NCBI RefSeq assembly: GCF_026535915.1
Contig: NZ_JAFNPF010000001.1
Location: 930,001-994,000 of the forward strand
Source of the DNA: Snodgrassella sp945267035
Lineage (GTDB): Bacteria; Pseudomonadota; Gammaproteobacteria; Burkholderiales; Neisseriaceae
Direction: 5' to 3'
DNA: 64,000 nucleotides
Shown: piece after piece, positions 8,342 to 17,642 of the stretch
Position numbering within the stretch: the first letter of the stretch is position 1
Layout: each line of letters opens with the position of its first letter
Program-made: the position numbers and the translations under genes
Notes under the pieces: model-generated
What the model was told of the DNA's origin: nothing
The model's input: the letters and a program-made list of their open reading frames with translations, nothing else
Databases searched by the model: none

Positions 8342-9496
8342 TTACAATTCAAAATCGCTCAAATCATCCTCACTGAGCTCAGCATCTATCTGACCAACCA
8401 GATAGGAGCTGACTTCGACTTCTTGAGGAGCCACTTGAACGTTGTCAGAAGACAACCAAGCATTAATCCACGGAATAGGATTTTGTTTGGCGTGTTCGAA
8501 AGCCACTGGCAAACCGACAGCTTGCATGCGTAGATTGGTGATGTATTCGATGTATTGACCAAGTATATCTTTGTTCAGACCAATCATGGATCCGTCTTTA
8601 AACAAATATTCTGCCCACTCTTTTTCCTGAATGGCAGCACGACGAAAAATTTGAAAACATTCTTCTTCGGTTTCAACAGCAATTTGCACCATTTCTGGAT
8701 CATCGGCACCATTGCGCATCAGGTTGAGCATTTGTTGAGTGCCTGTCAGGTGCAAGGCTTCATCACGAGCAATCAATTTGATGATTTTGGCATTACCTTC
8801 CATTAATTCGCGTTCGGCAAAGGCAAAAGAACAAGCAAAGGAAACGTAAAAGCGTATGGCTTCAAGTACGTTAACGCACATCAGGCACAGATACAGTTTT
8901 TTCTTTAAGGTATGTAAGTCAACATCAATGGTTTTACCATCGATTTGGTGTTGACCGACACCCAGTAGGTTGTAATATTGGGTATATTCGATTAAATCGT
9001 CATAATAACAGGCGATTTCTTCTGCTCTGGCTATGATGTGGGCATTCTGCACGATGTCATCAAACACGATGCTGGGATCATTAACGATATTGCGAATGAT
9101 ATGCGTGTAGCTGCGTGAATGAATGGTTTCAGAAAATGACCAGGTTTCAATCCAGGTTTCCAGTTCGGGTATGGAAACCAGTGGCAGCATGGCAACATTA
9201 GGACTACGCCCCTGAATGGAATCAAGCAGGGTTTGATATTTCAGGTTGCTGATGAAAATATGTTTTTCATGCTCTGGCAGATTGGCGTAGTCAATACGGT
9301 CACGCGACAAATCGACTTCTTCTGGTCGCCAGAAAAAAGATAATTGTTTTTCAATCAATTTTTCAAAAATATCGAATTTTTGCTGATCGTAACGTGCCAC
9401 GTTAACCGGTTGGCCGAAGAACATGGGTTCTTTGAGCGGATCATTGGGTTTTTGACAGAATGTGCTGTAATTCATGGTCAGATGTTCACACGCCAT
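8342..9496 (-). CDS. nrdB: Class Ia ribonucleotide reductase beta subunit NrdB
   Basis: Carries the diiron-tyrosyl radical that starts reduction of ribonucleoside diphosphates to deoxyribonucleotides. The 384-residue protein shows the radical and iron site SETIHSRSYTHI, with Glu123, His126 and the radical Tyr130 in the family spacing, and a second ligand cluster ARDEALHLTGTQQ. The C-terminal tail ends SEDDLSDFEL, the acidic peptide that docks on NrdA. The start at 9496 is preceded by a purine-rich AAGAGAAA sequence; an internal ATG at codon 8 (MNYSTF) is the alternative and matches Neisseria better. The gene follows nrdA by about 60 bases, so the two should be co-transcribed with the ferredoxin gene. 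Confidence 0.97.
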   Translation of the reverse strand: MACEHLTMNYSTFCQKPNDPLKEPMFFGQPVNVARYDQQKFDIFEKLIEKQLSFFWRPEEVDLSRDRIDYANLPEHEKHIFISNLKYQTLLDSIQGRSPNVAMLPLVSIPELETWIETWSFSETIHSRSYTHIIRNIVNDPSIVFDDIVQNAHIIARAEEIACYYDDLIEYTQYYNLLGVGQHQIDGKTIDVDLHTLKKKLYLCLMCVNVLEAIRFYVSFACSFAFAERELMEGNAKIIKLIARDEALHLTGTQQMLNLMRNGADDPEMVQIAVETEEECFQIFRRAAIQEKEWAEYLFKDGSMIGLNKDILGQYIEYITNLRMQAVGLPVAFEHAKQNPIPWINAWLSSDNVQVAPQEVEVSSYLVGQIDAELSEDDLSDFEL

Positions 9497-9555
9497 AATA
9501 TTTCTCTTTTCTTTAATTGCGTTAAATCAGAAGATGAGCGCAATGTGAGTGTAAG

Positions 9556-11835
9556 TTAGATTTTGCAAGCGCCACCGGCACAGCCATCATCTTGAATATT
9601 GGTTTGCATATCATCGGCTCCGTCACGGGTATTTTGGTAATACAAGGTTTTCAAACCGTATTTATATGCAGTCAATAAGTCTTTAATCAGTTGTTTCATG
9701 GGGACTTTTTGTCCTTCGAAACGCTGTGGGTCGTAATTGGTATTAGCCGATATGGATTGGTCGATGAATTTCTGCATAATACCAACCAGATGCAGGTAGC
9801 CTTCGTTGCCAGGCATATCCCACAATAATTCATACTGGTGCTGCAAGCGCTCAAATTCGGGAACAACTTGTTTTAAGATTCCATCTTTAGATGCTTTGAT
9901 CGAAACCAGACCACGTGGTGGTTCGATACCATTGGTGGCATTAGCAATTTGACTGGAAGTTTCTGAAGGCATCAAAGCTGTAAGGGTGGAATTGCGTAGA
10001 CCATGTTTGACGATGTCTGCGCGCAAGCTTTCCCAATCTAAGTGTAATGGTTCTTGACAGATTTTATCCAAATCTTTTTTATAAGTATCAATTGGTAACA
10101 GACCCTGTGCATAGGTAGTGTCGCTGAATTTCGGACATGCACCCAGTTCCTGAGCCAATTTTACTGAAGCTTTAAGTACATAGTATTGAATGGCTTCAAA
10201 GGTTCGATGGGTTAGCGCAATCGCCGATCCGTCACTATATTTAACCTTGTTTTTGGCCAGATAATAGGCATAATTAATGACACCAATACCTAAGGTTCGT
10301 CTGTTCATGGTGGCTTCTTCGGCCGCTTTAATCGGATAATTTTGATAATCCAACAAAGCATCTAAGGCACGAGTAGCCAGTTCAGCCAGTTCTTCCAGTT
10401 CATCCAAATGGTTAATGGCACCAAGATTAAATGCCGACAACGTGCATAAGGCGATTTCACCATTAGGATCATTGATGTCATTTAATGGTTTGGTTGGTAA
10501 CGCGATTTCCAAACATAGGTTGGATTGACGAACTGGAGCCAATTGCGGATTAAATGGGCTATGGGTATTGCAATGATCCACATTTTGAATATAGATGCGG
10601 CCAGTGCTGGCGCGCTCTTGCATCAATAAAGAGAATAAATCTACTGCCGGTATGCTGCGTTTAGTGATGGTGTCGTCGCGTTCATACATTTCGTATAAAC
10701 GTTCAAATTCATCTTGGTCAGTAAAAAATGCATCGTATAAACCCGGAACATCTGACGGAGAGAACAGGGTAATATCGCTGTTTTTGATTAAACGGGTATA
10801 GAGTAAACGGTTGATCTGTACGCCGTAATCCAGATGACGGACGCGGTTTTCTTCTACGCCCCGATTGTTTCTTAAAACCAGCAAGCTTTCTACTTCTAAA
10901 TGCCACAAAGGATAGAATAAGGTAGCTGCGCCACCACGCACTCCGCCTTGTGAGCAAGATTTAACAGCTGCCTGAAACATTTTATAGAAGGGAATACAGC
11001 CAGTATGTTGGGCTTCTCCACCACGAATTTCGCTACCTAAAGCGCGAATACGTCCAGCATTGATGCCAATACCAGCACGCTGAGATACGTATTTTACGAT
11101 GGCACTGGTGGTGGCATTGATGCTGTCCAAGCTGTCATCACATTCTATGAGAACGCAGGAAGAAAACTGACGGGTTGGTGTGCGTACGCCGGCCATAATA
11201 GGAGTAGGCAAGGAAATTTTAAATGTACTGATGGCATGGTAAAATTTCTTTACATAATCCAGCCGCTTATCTTGTGGATAGCGGGCAAACAGACACATGG
11301 CCACCAGCATATAAAGAAATTGCGGACTTTCATAGATTTGCTTGGTGACGCGATTTTGTACCAAATATTTGCCATCCAGTTGTTTTACTGCTGCATAAGA
11401 AAAAGTCATGTCACGATTGTGATCAATGCTGGCATTAAGTTCATCAAATTCCGCACGACTATAGTCTTGCAAAATATGCGCATCATATTTGCCTTCATTG
11501 GTCAGTTTGCACACGTGATCATACAGGTGTGGTGGTTCAAACTGACCAAAAGCGATTTTACGCAGATGAAAGATAGCCAAACGGGCAGCCAAATATTGAT
11601 AATCTGGTGATTCAACCGAGATCAAATCTGCCGCAGCCTTAATGATGGTTTCATGAATGTCATCGGTGCGAATGCCGTTATAAAACTGGATGTGTGAACG
11701 CATTTCAACCAGTGAAACTGACACATTATCCAGACCTTCCGCAGCCCAGGTAACGACTTTATGAATTTTATCCAGATTGATGTCTTCCAAACTGCCGTCG
11801 CGTTTGGTTACTTTTAGATTGGCTACAGCATTCAT
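9556..11835 (-). CDS. nrdA: Class Ia ribonucleotide reductase alpha subunit NrdA
   Basis: Catalytic subunit that reduces ribonucleoside diphosphates. The protein has 759 residues from the ATG at 11833-11835. It begins with an ATP-cone (LKVTKRDGSLEDINLDKIHK), the site of overall allosteric control by ATP and dATP. Catalytic cysteines are seen in RQFSSCVLIECDDSLDS and SNLCLEIALPTK, and the C-terminal redox pair in DGCAGGACKI (C-x4-C). The frame stays open for 22 more codons upstream, but that extension is hydrophobic, unlike the family, and runs into the operator-like repeats at 11882-11929, so the start at 11835 is preferred. It heads the nrdA-nrdB-ferredoxin cluster. Confidence 0.97.
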   Translation of the reverse strand: MNAVANLKVTKRDGSLEDINLDKIHKVVTWAAEGLDNVSVSLVEMRSHIQFYNGIRTDDIHETIIKAAADLISVESPDYQYLAARLAIFHLRKIAFGQFEPPHLYDHVCKLTNEGKYDAHILQDYSRAEFDELNASIDHNRDMTFSYAAVKQLDGKYLVQNRVTKQIYESPQFLYMLVAMCLFARYPQDKRLDYVKKFYHAISTFKISLPTPIMAGVRTPTRQFSSCVLIECDDSLDSINATTSAIVKYVSQRAGIGINAGRIRALGSEIRGGEAQHTGCIPFYKMFQAAVKSCSQGGVRGGAATLFYPLWHLEVESLLVLRNNRGVEENRVRHLDYGVQINRLLYTRLIKNSDITLFSPSDVPGLYDAFFTDQDEFERLYEMYERDDTITKRSIPAVDLFSLLMQERASTGRIYIQNVDHCNTHSPFNPQLAPVRQSNLCLEIALPTKPLNDINDPNGEIALCTLSAFNLGAINHLDELEELAELATRALDALLDYQNYPIKAAEEATMNRRTLGIGVINYAYYLAKNKVKYSDGSAIALTHRTFEAIQYYVLKASVKLAQELGACPKFSDTTYAQGLLPIDTYKKDLDKICQEPLHLDWESLRADIVKHGLRNSTLTALMPSETSSQIANATNGIEPPRGLVSIKASKDGILKQVVPEFERLQHQYELLWDMPGNEGYLHLVGIMQKFIDQSISANTNYDPQRFEGQKVPMKQLIKDLLTAYKYGLKTLYYQNTRDGADDMQTNIQDDGCAGGACKI

Positions 11836-11881
11836 TCGTGAATCTTTCTTGCAGAAGTAAAGCAGAAAAAAAATGGTGACA

Positions 11882-11929
11882 ACACAAAATATAGTGGTCA
11901 CTTGTTATTTGGAACACAATATACTGGTT
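11882..11929. promoter_or_regulatory. Two tandem NrdR-box-like sites upstream of nrdA
   Basis: Two 16-base near-palindromes, acacaaaatatagtgg at 11882-11897 and acacaatatactggtt at 11914-11929, match the published NrdR box pattern acaCwAtATaTwGtgt at 14 and 13 of 16 positions by my count. Their starts are 32 bases apart, about three helical turns, which is the usual spacing of paired NrdR boxes. They lie 47-94 bases before the nrdA start. NrdR, an ATP/dATP-sensing repressor, is therefore expected to control this operon; its gene is not in the window. The TATATT read on the minus strand within each box could be the -10 element it covers. Confidence 0.75.
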
Positions 11930-12133
11930 TTTTAATTAAAAAAAAAGACTTGTCAAAATTAGCCAAATTCGCTACTTATCATGCAATCTGTAAAAAAAAG
12001 TTATGATGACTATGATTAATAACCGTTTTTGATAATTCAAGTTGGAAAATTTTGGTAGTGTAAATTTTTTATCCTGCATTCGTTTTGAGTTGAATTTACA
12101 GCTAAGGCGATCTCTATCTATATATAGTTTCAG

Positions 12134-12170
12134 CAAAAAAATAAATCTGCCTTAATTTTAAGCAGATTTA
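12134..12170 (-). terminator. Rho-independent terminator of luxS
   Basis: Read on the minus strand, a 9-base stem (taaatctgc with gcagattta, positions 12062-12070 of neither gene but 12142-12150 and 12162-12170 here) is followed by a run of seven U residues at 12135-12141. It sits about 40 bases past the luxS stop codon. Confidence 0.85.
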
Positions 12171-12211
12171 GTTTTGTCTTAAATTTATCCTGTTCTTACA
12201 CAGATTATATT

Positions 12212-12718
12212 TTAGTGTTGTATAAGCGTCTCATCTAAGGCTAAATCTTCATTATGATTGACGGCAATAGGGCTATGGAGAATAGTGCGAGCAATATTTT
12301 TCGCCTCCTCTAGTGAATGCATACGATAAGTACCGCATTGATAAACGTTCAATTCAGGGATGTGGTTTTGATCCGGAACGGCAAGAACATCGTGCATGGC
12401 TTTTTCCCATGCCACCGCCACGGTAGCCTCATCCGGTTGACCCAGCAAGCTCATATAGAATCCAGTACGGCAGCCCATCGGTGAAATATCAATGATTTCT
12501 ACTTCGGCGTTATTTAAGTGATCACGCATAAAGCCGGCAAACAGATGTTCCAGTGTGTGCATGCCTTTTTCTGGCAAGATATCTTGATTGGGCTGGCAAA
12601 AGCGCAGATCATAGACGGTAATCACATCGCCCTTGGGACTATGCATGTTTTTGGCCACGCGTACGGCTGGCGCTTTCATGCGCGTATGGTCAACGGTAAA
12701 ACTATCCAGTAATGGCAT
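12212..12718 (-). CDS. luxS: S-ribosylhomocysteine lyase LuxS
   Basis: Cleaves S-ribosylhomocysteine to homocysteine and DPD, the precursor of the signal AI-2, in the activated methyl cycle. The 168-residue protein has the metal-binding HTLEH motif (His54, Glu57, His58) and the third metal ligand cysteine in NVYQCGTYRMHS. The N-terminus MPLLDSFTVDHTRMKAPAVR and the length are normal. It starts about 20 bases after purL stops on the same strand and has its own terminator, so purL-luxS may share a transcript. MtnN, which makes the LuxS substrate from S-adenosylhomocysteine, is encoded at the right end of the window. Confidence 0.97.
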   Translation of the reverse strand: MPLLDSFTVDHTRMKAPAVRVAKNMHSPKGDVITVYDLRFCQPNQDILPEKGMHTLEHLFAGFMRDHLNNAEVEIIDISPMGCRTGFYMSLLGQPDEATVAVAWEKAMHDVLAVPDQNHIPELNVYQCGTYRMHSLEEAKNIARTILHSPIAVNHNEDLALDETLIQH

Positions 12719-12738
12719 GTTGTTGTCCTTTCTTATCT

Positions 12739-15700
12739 TTATTTCAGTACGTGTCGGGCACTGGCAAATAGGCGATACCAGCCAGACATTTCCGGCCAGT
12801 CAGACGGAGACCAACTCATCTGATCGGTCTGAAATACGCGTTCTGGATGTGGCATCATGATGGTAACGCGACCATCACGATTGCTGACACCGGCTATACC
12901 TGCTGCAGAACCGTTTGGATTGAGCGGATAGGTGTTGGTCACCTGATTTTGCCCATCGACATATTGTAGGGCTATCTCAACTTGAGCGGGAATGGCAGCG
13001 CTGTTCAAATGGAAAAAATCAGCACGTCCCTCTCCATGACTAACCACGACAGGCAGACTGCTGCCAGCCATATCAGCCAAAATTAAAGAAGACGAGGTTG
13101 GGATGGTGACCATGCTCAGACGGGCTTCAAACTGTTCTGATTGATTGCGTTTAAATCGTGGCCAAGACTCAGCGCCAGGTATGATTTCAGCCAGTTGACT
13201 TAACATCTGACACCCATTGCAAACCCCTAGTGTCAGCGTATTTTCATTGGCAAAGAATTGGCTAAATGCATCACGCAGTCTGGGATTAAAGAGAATACTT
13301 TTTGCCCAACCGCTTCCCGCGCCCAATACATCACCATAGCTAAAACCACCACAAGCTGCTAATAATTGAACATCTTTCAAGTCAAAACGACCAGCAATTA
13401 AATCACTCATGTGCACATCAAATGCATCAAAACCAGCTCGAGCAAAAGCCGCGGCCATTTCAACTTGCCCATTAATTCCCTGTTCACGTAATACCGCAAC
13501 TTTGGGGCGTATACCTTGATTGATATAGGGAAGTGCTGGATCTTCGCTAGGGTTGAAACTTAACTGAGCAAATAATCCTTGTTGCTGTTCATGATCTATC
13601 AACGCAAATTCGCTGTCTGCACAGTCAGGATGGTCACGCAAACGCTGTAAGTGATAGCTTGTTTCACTCCAAGCTTTTTGCAATTCAACGCGACGCTCGT
13701 TAAGCAAAATATTCTGGTTGTGACTGATTACCAGTTGGTCTGCTTGATTGAGCTGCCCTAAAACATGAACCACATCAGTCAGGTTGGCTGCAGCAAATGC
13801 TGCTTTAATAGAATCAATATCATGGTTGTATACCTGTATGACAACACCCAGCTCTTCGTTGAACAAACAACGCACAGCTCTTTCATGGTGTTGTTGAGCA
13901 GTTAATTGACCCTGGGTTTGCTGGATGAGCGAAGTAAGATCAATACTCAATCCAAGATGAGCAGCAAACATCATTTCGGCTAAAGTGACAATCAGTCCAC
14001 CATCGCTGCGGTCATGATAAGCCAGAATTTTTTCTGCTTGGAGCAGATCTTGTATGATTTTAAAGAACGCAGATACTGTGTTGGCAGAATCAATATCAGG
14101 TGCCGTACCAGACAAGTTGTTCCATACTTGTTGCAAAGCGCTGCCACCCATGCGGTCATGACCCCGTCCTAAATCCACTAATAACAAGGATGTGTTAGGA
14201 ATATTTTTTAGTTCTGGGGTCAATGTTTTAGTGACATTTTGAACGGGAGCGAAGGCGGTAATAATGGCGGACAATGGCGAAATGACGCTTTTCTCCTGCT
14301 CATCTTCCTGCCATTTGGTTTGCATGGATAAAGAGTCCTTGCCGACAGGAATACTAATGTGCAGCTGCTGACACAGTTCCGATACTGCTTGTACAGTTTC
14401 GTACAGTCGGGCATCTTCACCCTGATGACCGCAGGCTGCCATCCAATTAGCGGAAAGTTTGATGTGGCTCATGGCGCCAATATCGGCCGCGGCTATGTTG
14501 GTTAAAGCTTCACCCACAGCCATGCGACCGGATGCGGCACCGGAAAATAGAGCCAGCGGTGATTTTTCCCCCATACTCATGGCTTCGCCCAACACAGTCT
14601 GAAAGCCCATTTTGGTCACAGCGACATCGGCAACCGGTGTCTGAAAACGACCCACCATCTGATCACGATGGGTTAGCCCGCCAACTGAACGGTCGCCAAT
14701 CGTAATTAAAAACTGTTTACTGGCCACAGCTGGTAACCGCAGCACCCGATATACGCTATCACGAATATTAATAGTGCTGGCATCAAATGGGACAACTGGC
14801 TCTGTCACAGTGTGATCATAGCGGGTTACTTTAGGTGGTTTGCCTAATAACACATTCAGTGGAAGATTGACCGGATCATTGGCAAACAGATCATCATGTA
14901 ATTGGAGTTGTTGTTGCTCTGTAGCCGTACCCACAACGGCAAACGGACAACGTTCCCGTTCACAGATCTGGCGAAATAGGGCTAAATTTTGTGGTAACAC
15001 AGCTAATACATAGCGTTCTTGTGCTTCGTTACACCAGATCTGTAACGGAGTTAAACCGTGCTCTTCAATTGGAATATGGCGTAAGTTAAAAATAGCACCA
15101 CGACCCGCATCGTTAACCAATTCCGGCAGGGCATTGGACAAACCGCCTGCGCCCACGTCATGGATAGAGATTATCGGATTATCTGCCCCCAGTTGCCAAC
15201 AACGATCAATAACTTCCTGAGCACGTCGTTCTATTTCTGGATTTCCACGCTGGACGGAATCAAAGTCTAGTTCGGCATGATTGGCTCCGCTATTCATACT
15301 CGATGCGGCACCCCCCCCCAATCCAATCAATAAACCCGGTCCACCTAATTGAATCAGTAAAGCTCCTGCTGGAATGACGTCTTTGTGAACTTGTTGCTGC
15401 TGGATATTGCCCAAACCACCAGCAATCATGATTGGCTTGTGAAAACCACGCATACGTCCAGCGAATAATTCCTCAAAAGTCCGGAAATATCCGCAAAGAT
15501 TTGGGCGTCCGAATTCGTTATTGAAAGCCGCGGCACCAATCGGTCCGTCGAGCATAATTTCTAATGCACTACTGATATGTTCAGGTTTGCCATAGCTCAG
15601 TTGAGTCTGGCTATACTGTTCCCATGGTTGGATCAGTTCAGGGATCATCAGATTTGAAACACTAAAGCCACTTAAGCCTGCTTTAGGACGAGCACCTTTG

Positions 15701-16674
15701 CCTGTTGCTCCTTCATCGCGGATTTCTCCACCGGCACCGGTTGCCGCGCCGGCAAACGGGGCAATGGCAGTGGGGTGATTATGTGTTTCCACTTTCATCA
15801 AAATGTGCGTATGTTCCAGCTTAAAACTATATTTTTGCTGCTGATTAGGTTGCGGATAAAACCGTTCGATCTGGGCGCCACTGATGATAGATGAATTGTC
15901 TTTATAGGCTACTAATGTTCCGTCTGGGTGGGCTGTGTGCGTATCTCGAATCATCCCAAATAGGGATTTTGGCATGGGCTGATCATTGATCACAAAATCC
16001 GCATTAAAGATTTTATGCCGGCAGTGTTCAGAATTGGCCTGAGCAAACATCATCAGCTCAACATCAGTAGGATTACGCTGTAGCGCTTGATAATTGGCTA
16101 AGAGATAATCTATTTCATCTGTAGATAAAGCCAATCCCATATCCAGATTGGCTTTATCTAAGGCTGATTTTCCTTGGTTTAAAATGTCGATGCTGCTGAA
16201 TGTTTCTGGCTGAATGTGCTGAAACAGTTGCTTGGCCCCATCCACATCATATATAACGCTTTCAGTCATGCGGTCATGCAGCAAACTAGCCCATTGCTGT
16301 TGTTCTTGCTCAGTCAGTTGACGCGAAAAGCGATACAGAATGCCGCGTTCAATTCGATCTATGGTTTTCAACCCACAATTATGAGCAATATCTGTGGCTT
16401 TGGATGACCAAGGCGAAATGGTGCCAAGTCTGGGGGTGATTAATATTTGCGAACCATCTGAGGTTGAGTGGTTGATCTCATGAGCGTGCAGTAGCTGCAA
16501 CAACTTATGTTGATCATCCGCATTTAATGCAGAGCTGGTTGCCACAAAATAGCGATATTCACTGGTGATGCTGATTTGCTGGTCCAGCTGTAAAGATAAA
16601 CTTTTTTGACGTATTTTTTCGATACGGAAAGATGAAAGCGCGGCCTCGCCGCCTAGTGACAGCACATCTGACAT
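12739..16674 (-). CDS. purL: Phosphoribosylformylglycinamidine synthase PurL (large single-chain form)
   Basis: Catalyses the ATP- and glutamine-dependent fourth step of purine synthesis, FGAR to FGAM. The 1311-residue protein is the proteobacterial all-in-one form: an N-terminal PurS-like domain, two AIRS-type halves (conserved MKVETHNHPTAIAPFAGAAT and VGKDSLSMQTKW), and a C-terminal class I glutaminase with the nucleophile in GVCNGCQMLSQLAEI, HGEGRADF and the catalytic PHPERVFQ. A run of nine cytosines (coding-strand guanines) at 15311-15319 lies in codons for the glycine-rich LIGLGGGAASSMNSG segment, near residue 453, and is intact here. The gene is transcribed away from glnB. Confidence 0.97.
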   Translation of the reverse strand: MSDVLSLGGEAALSSFRIEKIRQKSLSLQLDQQISITSEYRYFVATSSALNADDQHKLLQLLHAHEINHSTSDGSQILITPRLGTISPWSSKATDIAHNCGLKTIDRIERGILYRFSRQLTEQEQQQWASLLHDRMTESVIYDVDGAKQLFQHIQPETFSSIDILNQGKSALDKANLDMGLALSTDEIDYLLANYQALQRNPTDVELMMFAQANSEHCRHKIFNADFVINDQPMPKSLFGMIRDTHTAHPDGTLVAYKDNSSIISGAQIERFYPQPNQQQKYSFKLEHTHILMKVETHNHPTAIAPFAGAATGAGGEIRDEGATGKGARPKAGLSGFSVSNLMIPELIQPWEQYSQTQLSYGKPEHISSALEIMLDGPIGAAAFNNEFGRPNLCGYFRTFEELFAGRMRGFHKPIMIAGGLGNIQQQQVHKDVIPAGALLIQLGGPGLLIGLGGGAASSMNSGANHAELDFDSVQRGNPEIERRAQEVIDRCWQLGADNPIISIHDVGAGGLSNALPELVNDAGRGAIFNLRHIPIEEHGLTPLQIWCNEAQERYVLAVLPQNLALFRQICERERCPFAVVGTATEQQQLQLHDDLFANDPVNLPLNVLLGKPPKVTRYDHTVTEPVVPFDASTINIRDSVYRVLRLPAVASKQFLITIGDRSVGGLTHRDQMVGRFQTPVADVAVTKMGFQTVLGEAMSMGEKSPLALFSGAASGRMAVGEALTNIAAADIGAMSHIKLSANWMAACGHQGEDARLYETVQAVSELCQQLHISIPVGKDSLSMQTKWQEDEQEKSVISPLSAIITAFAPVQNVTKTLTPELKNIPNTSLLLVDLGRGHDRMGGSALQQVWNNLSGTAPDIDSANTVSAFFKIIQDLLQAEKILAYHDRSDGGLIVTLAEMMFAAHLGLSIDLTSLIQQTQGQLTAQQHHERAVRCLFNEELGVVIQVYNHDIDSIKAAFAAANLTDVVHVLGQLNQADQLVISHNQNILLNERRVELQKAWSETSYHLQRLRDHPDCADSEFALIDHEQQQGLFAQLSFNPSEDPALPYINQGIRPKVAVLREQGINGQVEMAAAFARAGFDAFDVHMSDLIAGRFDLKDVQLLAACGGFSYGDVLGAGSGWAKSILFNPRLRDAFSQFFANENTLTLGVCNGCQMLSQLAEIIPGAESWPRFKRNQSEQFEARLSMVTIPTSSSLILADMAGSSLPVVVSHGEGRADFFHLNSAAIPAQVEIALQYVDGQNQVTNTYPLNPNGSAAGIAGVSNRDGRVTIMMPHPERVFQTDQMSWSPSDWPEMSGWYRLFASARHVLK

Positions 16675-16844
16675 GATGAGTTTAGCTCACTTATGAAGAA
16701 GTTTGGGTAATTTAGCCAAGCGATTTTACGCGAAAATCAATTGCTTTGCTTGGGTTTTGTTGCTTTATTTTAAGGTAGATTGAGTTTGCTTTAAGTATAT
16801 GTTAGTTTAATTTAGATGGGTATCAGAAAAAGGAAATTGCTGGT

Positions 16845-17183
16845 ATGAAAAAAATTGAAGCAATTATTAAACCATTCAAATTGGATGATGTTCGTGAAGC
16901 ATTATCCGATGTGGGTTTTTCGGGCATGACCGTGACCGAGGTTAGAGGTTTCGGCCGGCAAAAAGGTCATACAGAGATTTATCGCGGTGCTGAATATGCA
17001 GTGGATTTTTTGCCGAAAGTGAAAATCGAGCTGGTGTTGCCGGATGACAGAGTAGAACAAGCCATAGAAATTATTGTAGCGGCGGCGCATTCAGGCAAAA
17101 TTGGTGACGGTAAAATTTTTGTCTTGCCCGTGGAACAAGTGGTGCGGATTCGAACCGGTGAAAAAAATGATGCAGCATTATAA
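16845..17183 (+). CDS. glnB: Nitrogen regulatory protein P-II, GlnB type
   Basis: Trimeric signal protein that senses ATP/ADP and 2-oxoglutarate and controls nitrogen assimilation. The 112-residue protein matches the family in length. The T-loop RGAEYAVDFLPK contains Tyr51, the uridylylation site, and the B-loop reads HSGKIGDGKIFV with the C-loop VVRIRTGE. The start MKKIEAIIKPFKLDDVREAL is the family norm. No amtB lies next to it, which favours GlnB over GlnK. It is divergent from purL and followed by its own terminator, so it appears to be a single-gene unit. Confidence 0.96.
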   Translation: MKKIEAIIKPFKLDDVREALSDVGFSGMTVTEVRGFGRQKGHTEIYRGAEYAVDFLPKVKIELVLPDDRVEQAIEIIVAAAHSGKIGDGKIFVLPVEQVVRIRTGEKNDAAL

Positions 17184-17200
17184 ATTTTTATAAACTAAGC

Positions 17201-17230
17201 AAACAGGCTGTGATTTACACAGCCTGTTTT
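17201..17230 (+). terminator. Terminator of glnB
   Basis: A perfect 11-base stem (aaacaggctgt and acagcctgttt) with a 7-base loop, followed by TTTTAAATTTTA, 17 bases past the glnB stop codon. Confidence 0.88.
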
Positions 17231-17642
17231 AAATTTTATCTTATTCAACTAATAATATAAGCTAAGTCAATGCAATAGATGACTGACCTTAGGTTGCTAA
17301 CAGCATATATCAAACTATAGTTATATATGTGGTGACATAGCTTTAAAACTTATCTGAAAAATATACCGTGGTTAATGAGTAACATTTTCTTTTAATTGAA
17401 AGTTGCTCAGGGCTACATAGCCTTATAAAAAGCTTGAAAATTTAATCTATAGCCTATTTTCTTTCAACCAATCTAGCAGCAATCTGGTTTACGCTATTTG
17501 CCATTGTAAAGTAGATTGCGCATAAAGAGCTACGATCACTACCGATACAGATTGAAATTGGTTGACCGATAGCGTTAGTTCATCTCATTACGGCAAATGT
17601 AAAAGCATCAACACTCAGCGATACATTTGTCGTAAACATAGA
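17231..17642. other. Convergent intergenic region between glnB and bioY
   Basis: About 410 bases between two converging genes. AT-rich, with no coding region, clear hairpin with U-run for bioY, or RNA gene that I recognise. Confidence 0.5.

Larger units (their letters stand above)
11836..12211. other. Intergenic region between nrdA promoter and luxS terminator
   Basis: No gene is seen. The part near nrdA carries the NrdR-like boxes, and the part near luxS carries the luxS terminator. The middle (about 11935-12130) is very AT-rich and shows nothing else recognisable. Confidence 0.6.

Noticed and set aside
9556..11901. Longer nrdA with 22 additional N-terminal residues
   Set aside because: The extension is hydrophobic and unlike NrdA, and its coding DNA would overlap the NrdR-like box. 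The ATG at 11835 gives the family N-terminus.
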